Assembly (NCBI GenBank): GCA_963978905.1
Contig: OZ022258.1
Span: forward strand, 40,408,591 to 40,472,590
DNA: 64,000 nt
Reading direction: 5' to 3'
DNA from: Trichostrongylus colubriformis
Lineage: Eukaryota > Nematoda > Chromadorea > Rhabditida > Trichostrongylidae
Shown: one piece after another, positions 54,684-64,000 of the stretch
How the letters are laid out: the number at the start of each line of letters is the position of its first letter
Position numbering within the stretch: the stretch's first letter is position 1
The notes under the pieces: model-generated
Seen by the model: only the letters and a program-made list of their open reading frames with translations
What the model was told of the DNA's origin: nothing
Database searches by the model: none
Translations under genes and position numbers: made by a program

Positions 54684-57174
54684 GAAGCTTTTGCCCATAA
54701 CTCAGCATCCTTGTAGTAACTTTCGAATCGCGGGCTGCTGCGATAATCAGCAGCTATCAATAATCAAAAATATCAAAAAGTTTAAATGTTTGAAGATGTT
54801 TCAGCTTTTTTCTCTCGCTGGGTGGCCAGTCGACACTCAAATTTTGCTGTTGAATGCGACAACCTACTCATAAATTACATTTAAATAAGCCTGTATTCCA
54901 TTCAGAAAAAGCACATTCTCACGAATAAATGATCTCCCAGTATAGGCAAAAATTCGCTGAGTTCCAAATGGAGCTTGCTTGAGATAGCCACCTTATAGAT
55001 GACCGGATAAAGGCTGACTCAATGGAAAGCATCTTTATGTGAGGCAATGATGTGAAAGGGCGCAGCAGCTAAACCCCATCTATAACACTATCATGGACAG
55101 ATTATCGGTGGAGAGGTGCAAACTTAGTTCCATCCTGTACCTCATCCAATACGCGTGAATCAAAGGCACCAGTAGGGGTAAGGGAAAACCGAGATCTGAG
55201 AGAACATATTCTCTGGAAACGAACCTTTTACTTCAGAAGAGGTCATATGTGGCGAAAATCGCATTGAAAAACCGCGGCTTGGGGTTTTATGACGACCGCG
55301 CAGCACAGCATCGTTCTGCGGTCCTGCGGCCAAGCGAGTTGCCGACCATGTGCGAGAAAACGATCGCGGCCGGTCGAGTCAGCTTCTCCTCTGTCTGCAG
55401 TGCACCCCGGTCAATAACGCAGAGGGACGCGAGAGAGAAGGGAAATTTCTGGGTTCCTGTTCCTTGATTTTTACGCAGTTTTATGTCATTGTTTCTCTAC
55501 TCTTATATTGCTGAGCACCTCTACTTTCGTAACCTAAAGTTTGCCAAATTCAGCCCTCTTGATGTCTTGCACCTGCGTTAAGGAGCAGTAACGACATCGT
55601 TAATGTAAGGGCGCCTTTTTCGAGAGCCCTTGGACAAGAGCACATGGCCGTCAAAGTTGCTGCTTTCCTTATCCTTATTGTTAGATCCATTCAATGATGC
55701 GTTTTCAAATTTATTTTCATAAAAAAAAAGCCTGTGGTAAGAAGTGTCGTAACTTTGCTTCTTCAAAACCACCTCGACGAAAACGTTCATGCGCTTCACG
55801 CTAGATAGTCTTTTGTTCAAAGTGAGGGGAAGCCACTTTCTCGCGTAGTTACTGTGTTGTCATGTCTGTTGTCAGTTACTGTGTGCAGTCCGTGATACAT
55901 TTGCTAGTGAAGAACATTCTAAAAGACAGACACCGAAGAAACGGCAATTTTGGTTCACGATATGGGATTACGGTGACTCGCAGTTGCCGCAATGCACACA
56001 CGAAACCTTGCCAAGACGTTGAAAGTGGATTAGGTTCTAATTGCAATCACACTTTTTTCTTACGCTTCGGCTTATTCTTCATTTGGTTGTTTTACTTGTT
56101 TGTTGCTGTGTGTTGTTTCACTTACTTCACGTCACCACGGGTGAATGAAATACACTCTACAAGACAACAAATAACATCCCTACAGCAGACAACTCGGAAA
56201 GTCAGTGTGTGCAGTTCGAAATGATACGATTGTGATACGAATACACACCACAGCGTCGCGCTTGTGAATTCTGGTTTTTCGACCGACTATCGCTTCTGCC
56301 TCAAATTTTCACTACAAAATAATCATTACTTTGCAACTTCATCTTTTTTTGGACCCCTCCGGGGTCTTCAAGCTCACCAATACAATGAAGAAGTTGCCAT
56401 AGCATTTATGACGTTCGCTGTCATTACCAGTATATTGAAACTCATTAAGTGCATGCAGAGTATCCGTCAAGAGGTGGGCGAAACAAAACGAGAGGAAAAA
56501 GGAATGATTGAAGCGAATCTATTCACCAAAGGAGTGAATAGTGAAATCAAGAAAACTCTTCACAAAGAACTGGAAAAATCATCCCATGTAACTTGTGACT
56601 TTTCTTTTAATGACTAATCGTACTATACCGAACTTTATTTGCACGCATAGAGTGGCGACGTGTTGGAGCTTTCACAAACGCAGGAAGGTAACCCACATGC
56701 ACTCGAAGAACGCAGCCAAACCCACAAAGAAAGCGGGCTCGAAACGGAGCTGAAAACTTCCGAAAAGAAACTTCTTCAGAATGAGAGAGACCAAATAAGT
56801 GATGTGATTTAATTTTTTTGAGTTTCTACTTCGGTAATTCTGAAGACGAGAATGAGCATATAGAGAGAGCGCCAAGAGTCGATGGTTCGAGAAATGGGAA
56901 TCAAAGGAAGGTCAGCGCAGAGAAGCCGATGTTCAAGCAGTGAAAACGTTCTCGCCTCGAAAATGGTATCATTTCAAAGTTATTCAAAGAGCTCAGTGGA
57001 TAGCATATGACGGTTCAATCTATCAGACATTTTTTTCAATTGTTTCCTGACTGGGATTAGATTCCCCACCCTCACTAATCCAGCATAGAATCAATTCCAA
57101 ATTGATATGTTGCCAGCAATTACTTGTGAACCTTATACGGTGAGTAATAGTGGTGATGTAATAGTTGTTTAGAA
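54684..57174. other. Unassigned stretch, dispersed-repeat fragments, no gene
   Basis: Bases 55180-55485 match repeat R3 around T3 (7540-8960). Bases 56190-56390 match 62955-63160. The 117-codon frame at 56264-56617 has a hydrophobic patch (AIAFMTFAVITSILKLI) but no known domain, and its first third overlaps the repeated block, so I do not call it a gene. Confidence 0.45.
56190..56390 (+). repeat. Dispersed repeat R2, copy a
   Basis: Matches 62955-63160 in the same orientation: CGGAAAGTCAGTGTGTGCAG, TACGAATACACA, GCGTCGC, TATCGCTTCTG, TTTGGACCCCTCCGG. Family unknown. Confidence 0.65.
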
Positions 57175-57645
57175 TACCACTCTATATAATCGGCTAAGCG
57201 TGTCCGTTGGTGTGTGTGCGTGTGTTTGACCGGGAATTCACATCTTGTGTCGCAGCGAAAGTAGGATCCTCACTTTTTCCATATAATACAGATGGCGGCA
57301 GTAGAACACTGATGGTAGGGTATCCATCTTGGTAGCAGCTGATATTGACTGATAAGGATGATTAGAAGGTAAGGTCACCTTTTGCATTGCTCTGGGTTTA
57401 CTAGGAAACGTTGACACGTATGTGCAGGTACTATGTGGGATGGAGTGCGGACATCAACGGTAGGGGGGTCTGAAGTGATAGCAGCCGATAGCGGCTGATA
57501 GAGTCTCGAAAGGCAAGTGTCATAAAATTCAATGTTTGACGTGACAGCATGGGCATTCGTAAAGCGCTACGTAGGAAGCTACGGGGACATTAGCAGAGTG
57601 TGACCGCTACCAGGATTAATAACGAATTACGAAATTAGATAATTA
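57175..57645 (+). mobile_element. Helitron-like fragment G, variant subfamily
   Basis: 5' end TACCACTCTATATAATCGGC, leader GTGTCCGTTGGTGTGTG, TTCACATCTTGTGTCGCAGC, then diverged array text. No 3' module before the next element starts, so it is truncated or was entered by H. Confidence 0.6.
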
Positions 57646-58550
57646 TTCTACATTATATAATTGCCTAAGGGTGTCTTTGGTGTGTTTGTGTGTTTGACCG
57701 GAAATTCATATCTCGCGTCGCAGCAAAGATAGAATCCTGGTTCTCAGATATGATAGTGGGTTGTGAGGAGATCCCAGCGGTGCTGGAAGTGATAGCAGCT
57801 GATAAGGTCTGACAAAGAGCGTCAAAGGGCTAATGTCATTAAGTTCTCTTCCCCATTCGGATCGATCCTAGATTGCTCATAGGTGTTTGGAGGGGGTGGG
57901 ACGGACACATCAATGGTGGGTGACCCGAACTGATAACGGTGGATTAAAATCGGTTTGGACTTTTCGAAAGTGATAACGGCTTAGAGTGCTGATAAGAGCC
58001 ATCAGGATATGGGTCGAAAGTGATAACGGCTTAGAGGGCTGATAAGAGCCATCAGGATATGGGGAAGGAAAAAATCTGGTACACTGCTCACTAGTACTAC
58101 ACAACTGCTGTAGTGAATGCGCCTGATGCTCAGTACTATGGAGAGAATATAGTATGTTGACTACGTTCTTATATATACGGCCGATGTATCGACCGCTGAA
58201 TTGCCCGGCGTACCCAAACAATGGTGCGTGTCTCTTGATACTGCGATGTACATAAATGATCAAGACAAGACATGAATAATTCAGATTCGTAATAACAGAG
58301 CAGGCGATTCAATCCCGCACGCGGTGCCAGCAGCAATACTATTATCGACTGGTAGATATGTGAAATTCCGAATAGTGGTGCATGTTTACAGGAACGATGA
58401 GCATCCATAGATGGCATACGGATCTACCACACATATGTCGAACGTAGATGCTCAGCAAAAAGGCAACACCGACCATTTTCCATTACATATTTCTGTTGAA
58501 TTGAATTGATAATGGATAATTGGTACAATACTGTGCGATAGCCCAACTGG
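57646..58550 (+). mobile_element. Helitron-like element H, variant subfamily
   Basis: 5' end A|TTCTACATTATATAATTGCC, leader, TTCATATCTCGCGTCGCAGC, one to two array units, middle region (CGATGTATCGACCGCTGAAT) and CAACTGG|T at 58550. The terminal hairpin is decayed (ACAATACTGTGCGATAG). A 47-49-bp direct duplication occurs near 57963-58060 (CGAAAGTGATAACGGCTTAG). Confidence 0.7.
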
Positions 58551-59779
58551 TAACAATTAAGCGTGTTAGAATCCAATATGCAACTGCTCAATGTTGTAGT
58601 GCGGCCGGCCGCTAAAACCCAAAGGTTAGCTGATCAGGTGGTTCAGAATTTCGATTCTGTTTCTACATCAGTTGTAAAAAGGGTGTCGATCGCTGAATCA
58701 TCTAGACTTCCGCAAAGTTGGGTGTAAGGGTGTTAACTCCCAAATTATCGCCCAAGAATAAGGCCAGCACTAAATGCCCAGCAGGTGAATGTTATTCTTA
58801 TTCCTGTATCCTCAGCAACATAATGGTTTGACGGATGACTGCGTGGAATTTCGGATTTTGGTAGAAGATTTCAGCTGAGCCAGCCTTCAATACTGCCTTT
58901 ATCACAATGTGGGACTAACAATAAAAGATTCGGGTTTCTGCGATGTCAGTTGGCCAACAAGGACCATTTGCAGTCCGAAAATTTCTACTTTATACCCGCA
59001 GTACTGTGCCCCGCTGATGTTATTACAATATTGAAATCATAGGTTAGTGTAGTTATGCACCATGACATCGGAAAGTCTGCGAGTCACTACGCATATGCCA
59101 ATGAGATTGCGTATAGCCTTGCGATACCGACTCTACGCTTGAAATTATCTGTTTTAGTAACCATTTCACGATAATTTTCGTCGGTCATCGCGTTCAATAA
59201 AGTTACAGGAAGTTTTGAAGGACCCAAAAGTGAAGATGAAGCCAAAAATTTCTTTTAAAAAATTTAAGAGTAAGGCCTAGCTAACCCTTGGTTTGAACAA
59301 GATCACGGAACGTATGGATAGGTCTGTCAAGATTCCACTTGATATTATCGTTTGAAATTCGCCGGTACTAGATTATCCGATTACATTACTTTCACTGCGA
59401 AGGTTTTAACGGATCAATAAATACGATACTCTAATCGATAACTAGGTTTTTTTGGAAACTAGAACTTGCCAGCGCTACCGACTAGTCGAATTTATAGAGG
59501 GTGTCGGTCGTCTAGAAACATTGGACGACATCTCATATAGGGGTGATATACCCTCCTTAGCGCTCATCCTGACCATTTTATGAAAGTATCCCCACCGGTT
59601 CAGGCGTGAAGGGCTATCCGCTCATGAATGGAACGACAATAGCCGGAGTATCGCGAATTGTGCCTTTGAGTAACAGATTTGCACTGTGTTTAGTCTATGA
59701 ACTTGAAAATTTCAATTTTCAATTTCCAAGTTCATAGACTCAATCAAAAAATCAATTCGGTAATGCAGGTTTTATTATC
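58551..59779. other. Unassigned stretch, no gene recognised
   Basis: Contains the small inverted repeat at 59692-59740 and weak similarity to 22620-22780 near 58870-59040. Nothing coding. Confidence 0.4.
59692..59740. repeat. 49-bp inverted repeat, 20-bp arms
   Basis: AGTCTATGAACTTGAAAATT and AATTTCCAAGTTCATAGACT pair with one mismatch around a ~9-nt loop. Confidence 0.8.
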
Positions 59780-61700
59780 GTTGAATGTGGCTGCTATACA
59801 AGGTTTAGTGAGAGCAGCATGGAGAGAAGAGACGGGTGGTGGAGTCTGCTCTTCCAAATCCTTGCGGTTCGGTTTGGGAGACCCAGGATAGGACCGTCAA
59901 GGTCATGCATAAGTGCGCGGAGGAAGCACTGGATGAAACTCGAGATGGCCACAGAGATAAAGCGACATGGTTTTGAATGAGGAGCTTCAGCGTAAGGTAA
60001 AACGGAAGATGAAAGTATACGACCTATAGCAGGAGAAGGTGCCCAGAAGATCTCGCCGCCCATAAGCATTGCAAGAAACTCGCTGAGCCAACCGCAGTCA
60101 AAGCTAAGGACACGGATCTTGGTACGAGGAGGTGGGGGAGGGAGAGCAGGAAGGCAGGAAATACTTCTTCAGACTGGCCAAAGCCCGAAATCAGGCCATC
60201 CAAGGCATGGGTGGTAGCGACAGTTAAATGTAGCAGTGACATCAATCCGAAAAAGCCAACGACGTGAAAAAGAGTAACAGGAGTACGGCGGTAGGCTTTT
60301 GAACCATGAATCTCCTCCTAACTAAAGTCCAAAGATGATAGCTAGTACTGGTCCCTTTCTAAACTGGACGAATGGAGAAGTGCGTTGGATGGTAGGAGGG
60401 ATGAGGATGGGGATGGTGGTTGGTTCAGATGGGGTGACGATAGATGCGTGGACGGCGCTAGGAAAATAGGAAGATAGAGTGGCTCACTCAATTCCTCAAC
60501 ACCGTAGCCGTTGAAGAGAGGACCCCAGGTGTTTGGGAGACTGGTCCTATAACCCCAGACTCAAAGCAAAATTGTGACGCTATGGAATGCTTCAGCTGAC
60601 AAGGGATCACGTTTACGGTACATATCATGAAGCTGCATGAAAGGCTGATCGAGTAAGGGCTGAGAGGACGCATCTTCATTTCCAGTCTTCGGCAGGAGGT
60701 ATGAAGATGAACGAGCTTGCTACTCGGCATTCCTAAACCTTGAGAAGACCGCCTTTCTAGAACAGTGCTTTGAAATGCGTTGCGAGAACTCCATGCGTCG
60801 GAACGTCTGAGAGCCTTTATAAGTGATATACAGGACGGGGCAGAGGCAGCTGCACGCACTCTGCACGAGTTGCCAAACTATATGTAGATATTTCAACGAG
60901 AGCACCTCAATGATCGACTCAGAACACGTTTCTCTTTCTATTCACTCTTATTATCAGAATGTGAGATCTCTCAGAGGGACTGACTAGAACCATTAGCAGA
61001 CGACATTACCCCGGTAGCAAAAGGCAGGAAAGAACTCCAGATAAAAGTGCAGAAATGACTGGATAGAAAGGCAGAAACTGAACTCCGATTAAACGTGAAA
61101 CAGAACAAATTTGTAAGCTTCGAAGAGTCCTAGAACCCGTAGCAGACTGCCTATAGGAGACATAGGAGACCATCGGAAGGAAAGATGGCTTTCGGTCTGG
61201 GAATGTTCTAGCGGCTGAAGGTACGGTAGACCAGCCGGCGAAAGTCCGAACGAACACGGAATGGACAAAATGAAGGGCTTGAAATGATTGGCGGTGCTCC
61301 AGGATGCTCCAGGGAACTGTAATGTAATAAACACTGGTAAGGCATGCAATGCTATACGGTAGCGAACGCTAGCCTATAAAGAACATGCATGAAAAGCGGC
61401 TATGGGAAGCTGGACGAGCTGGACAGGCTGTGGAACGAGGACGCTCCTGTCCAGCTGAGGTTGAGAAGCAGCGACTGTGATGGCATGAACACGCGCCGAA
61501 AACGACCACAGGGCCACTATAAACAAGAACACTAGTGTTTGAAGAGTGAGGAAAGCGACGCGCCCCAAAGAAGATGTGACGTGGTGAAGAGCGATCTCAT
61601 AGAACTGAAAGGCATGACAGAGGCCTGAATAGGAACAAATGGCGACATATAACAAGGCCAGTAGACCTTGCGATGGCGTGGGACTGACACTAGAGAGACG
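59780..61700 (+). pseudogene. RTE-like LINE reverse transcriptase, heavily degraded
   Basis: No long open frame exists, but plus-strand pieces across frames follow the RTE order. RRCPEDLAAHKHCKKLAEPTA and WPKPEIRPS fall in the pre-RT region (~60030-60220). WLTQFLNTVAVEERTPGVWE, then ITFTVHIMKLHERLIE lie in the RT fingers (~60480-60660). LRNALREL..ASERLRAFISDIQDG follows (~60770-60840). LADDITPVAKGRKELQIKVQ sits at ~61000, with catalytic YADD replaced by LADD. LRLNVKQNKFVS comes next, and NEDAPVQLRL near 61440. It would be an RTE/BovB-type LINE. The open minus-strand frames here (60488-60859, 61374-61706) are antisense shadows. Confidence 0.7.
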
Positions 61701-61813
61701 CACCAATAAGATGCTGAAGGTGGTAAGAGGAAACAGGTGGTCGGGAACAGGTCACGACTTTTTTACCTGCCTGCTCATGGCCGATAGATATTACTGGTGC
61801 TGCCTAATGACTA

Positions 61814-62110
61814 ACCTACTATATATGATGCACTAATGTAAGTATGTCTGTTTGTGTGTCTGTCTGTCAGTTTGCCCCGAAATTCACATCTCTCGTCACT
61901 GCTGTGAGAGAGCTGTGATTCCTACAAGTGACTTATGGAGTGGACTGCAACATGATTAGTGAGCGACCCGAAAGATAGTTTATGATATGGGGCGTCGGAA
62001 GGCGAATAACACCCAATTCGTTGCGCTTTTTGTGTAGACAATGTAGCGTTGACACATAGAGGGTTATGTGTTCGTACGGGACAATAACGGAGAGCGACCA
62101 AAACCTATGA
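61814..62110 (+). mobile_element. Helitron-like 5' fragment I
   Basis: ACCTACTATATATGATGCAC, leader AGTATGTCTGTTTGTGTGTC, TTCACATCTCTCGTCACTGC and a diverged array unit (GGGCGTCGGAAGGCGAATAA). No recognisable 3' end follows. Confidence 0.5.
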
Positions 62111-63601
62111 CAATCTCTAAAGGGTGATGAAAAGAGCTGGAGACTAACGTAACAGAAAACGCTTCGTGGATTGATGATGGGGTTCTACCATTTACAGATG
62201 ATGAGTCGGATGACGCGGGTACATTAGCATATGTAGTGGTCATGAGTCAGTGGTTACCCTCTGATGATGTCGAAAAAAGCCTATGAAAGCAAGTTTGACG
62301 GAATCGTGCATCCTGAGTGATATGTGTCTGTAGAAATATGATAAGTTATAGTTAATAACCAATATCAGCTTGAGCATCAAGGCTTAATGGGTGGACATAT
62401 TACCCACTCCGGAATCACTAAATGAGATACTCCGACAGTTGAAGTGTCTGGCTTCTGAAGAGTGGCGTGTTTTATACACCGGGAGGAGGGTAATTCTGGC
62501 CTACCGTACGGCAGTTGCAGTTCGAACGAGTGTGTTGCCGCAGCTGCACAATTTTCCCAATTTGACGCCATAGCATGATGCTTCGAGCTGAGTTTGCATT
62601 GTTTCATTCATGTTAAATGTATTTTTTTGAGATAGTTCTTTTCTGTTGTTATTTCCTTTTTCCTTCCTTGTATCGCTTCTTGTTGTACTTCTTTCTTCGC
62701 TAATATGGTTGAGAGGGCTCACTCCACGGCCGTTGGTGCTATTTTTGCTTAGGCTTTCTGCCTAAGCCTTAGTTTAGGGTGATGCCCCTTTCTTTCCAAG
62801 TGAAGTTAGGTAGAAATATCCACTCTTAGTATAGTAATTGACGAATGTAAAACGTTTTCGAGTAAGTGACGACAGCACTGATTGAGTCCCCTCTTCAACA
62901 TACCTCCTACATGACAACAAATGACAATGAGCGTTGGCTCACTGTCTGTCTTACTGCGGGCGACTCGGAAAGTCGGTGTGTGCAGTTCGAAGTGATGCAA
63001 GTGTGATAAGAATACACATTACGGCGTCGCTCTGTCGAATCCAGACTTTTCCTTCGATTATCGCTTCTGACCTTGAGTGTCCATTACAAAATGATCATTT
63101 CTTCGGATCTTCCTTATTCTTCGGACCCCTTCGGTTTCTTAAAGATAACAGCTAGCATAACTATCCATCGAGGTAGTATCGATCAAAACTACTCAACATT
63201 TTTGTTATAATTGTGGTGGGCGGAGTACTGTACGATGGCAAAGATCTGAGGGGAATCATACTCACTTAGTTGGCTTCAGACTAAGAAAAAACATGCTTCG
63301 TTGGACAAAATCCGAGACGTGCAAGGGGATAGATGGACTACTACAAACAAAAACACCACAGAAGGGACTGTTCACGATAAATATGTTCCTTCTGATGGCG
63401 TTATGTTTCTTCTGATGGCGTATATACTGGTCACTAAACTGCCTGTTTTAGATATATATTGAAGGCTTGAGCTTAGATAAATATTGAAAGCTTGAGTATC
63501 AAAGTCACATACTTCGCGGTGTTGCCGTCGGCTGTGATGCAAGTGTACAACACTTTAGTAATCTAACAACTGTCGGCTGCAACACCGCGACGCATTAAAG
63601 G
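62111..63601. other. Unassigned stretch, no gene recognised
   Basis: Contains repeat R2 copy b (62955-63160) and an 18-bp local duplication TTCTTCTGATGGCGTTATG / TTCTTCTGATGGCGTATA at ~63387-63424. No coding feature supported. Confidence 0.4.
62955..63160 (+). repeat. Dispersed repeat R2, copy b
   Basis: Second copy of the block at 56190-56390 (CGGAAAGTCGGTGTGTGCAG and following landmarks). Confidence 0.65.
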
Positions 63602-64000
63602 CAGCATTAGGGAAAATTCAGACGAGAAGTAAAAGAAGTAGTGAATATGAAAGTCGAGTTGCTTAGTACCAGGACGGTAAAGAAAAAACGGATGGAATTG
63701 GGTAAAAAACCGAGAAATAGTACCCCCTTCCCACCGTTGATTCTCGACGTGGACGACCATTCCGTCAAAAGGGGAGTAGCCAGGGCGACTCTGCCATTGG
63801 CATGTATCCAGGTAATCAGTGCGCAAAAACAGCGAGGAAACACTACAAAAAACATTAAAGGCATCCCATCGTTAACTACAAATGAGCGAGGACATCGAGT
63901 GAGAATTAATGGAAGAGAAAAGAGGAACAGAAAAGAATAACTCGCAGATTCTACGGGTGAGAGCGAAAACCAAAATACTGAAACAGACAATCAGCTGATT
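63602..64000 (-). mobile_element. Short-TIR repeat R1, copy d, cut by window edge
   Basis: The minus-strand 3' end TTTCCCTAATGCTG is at 63602. The block GTTGATTCTCGACGTGGACG and GCGACTCTGCCATTGGCATG matches R1 a, b and c. The other end lies beyond the window. Confidence 0.65.

Noticed and set aside
56264..56617. 117-codon plus-strand frame with a hydrophobic segment
   Set aside because: Overlaps dispersed repeat R2 at its 5' part, no recognised domain, and no second supporting copy of the frame.
60488..61706. Long minus-strand open frames (123 and 110 codons)
   Set aside because: They are antisense to RTE reverse-transcriptase homology on the plus strand and match no family themselves.
62742..62772. 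TTAGGC / GCCTAA motifs resembling the nematode telomere repeat
   Set aside because: Only one or two hexamers in inverted arrangement; no tandem run, so not a telomeric tract.

Overview
The window looks like repeat-packed nuclear DNA from a nematode. Direct evidence is a 22-nt sequence at 20183-20204 that differs at one position from the nematode SL1 trans-spliced leader as I know it. The mix of transposons (Penelope-like elements with GIY-YIG endonucleases, RTE and CR1-like LINEs, mariner relatives, non-autonomous Helitrons) also fits a rhabditid or strongylid worm; the species is not determinable from sequence alone. I found no convincing host protein-coding gene. Every recognisable protein sequence belongs to a mobile element.

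The framework is one family of non-autonomous Helitron-like elements, present in about a dozen copies on both strands (3.1-4.5, 10.9-16.4, 16.7-19.5, 20.1-20.3, 22.8-24.6, 29.5-31.1, 37.9-41.6, 41.6-43.1, 43.1-43.5, 50.7-53.4, 54.1-54.6, 57.2-58.6 and 61.8-62.1 kb). Well-kept copies start A|TCCTACTATATATAATTCGC, carry a tandem array with a 145-146 bp period, and end with a hairpin, CAACTGG and a T. Their last ~265 bp is an inverted duplication of the 3' terminus. None encodes a Rep/helicase.

These Helitrons are a landing site for other elements. A Penelope-like element (12057-15999) sits in the 10.9 kb copy with a 12-bp target duplication and is itself split by a palindromic mariner (13214-13895) with a TA duplication. 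A coding-free palindromic Penelope derivative (29605-30201) has another 12-bp duplication. A 5'-truncated Penelope copy lies at 51.9-53.1 kb, a tRNA-derived SINE with 14-bp duplications at 17156-17452, and a long-TIR mariner-like element at 17952-18980.

A separate group of 1.0-1.3 kb TIR elements (ending at 443; 7678-8779; 38128-39473; 49456-50464) shares termini near CAAGGGAAGG and 3-bp target duplications, and holds tRNA-like pol III promoter sequence. The 49.5 kb copy is inserted in a Penelope fragment whose reading frame resumes on the other side. A Harbinger-type transposase fragment lies at 26.4-26.8 kb.

Three decayed LINE reverse transcriptases are visible: CR1-like at 28.4-29.5 kb (-) and 33.6-37.2 kb (-), and RTE-like at 59.8-61.7 kb (+). 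The RTE copy is so broken that it shows only when frames are pieced together. The remaining stretches (0.4-3.1, 20.3-22.8, 24.6-26.4, 31.1-33.6, 43.5-44.3, 45.7-48.2, 54.7-57.2, 58.6-59.8 and 62.1-63.6 kb) hold older repeats or nothing I recognise.
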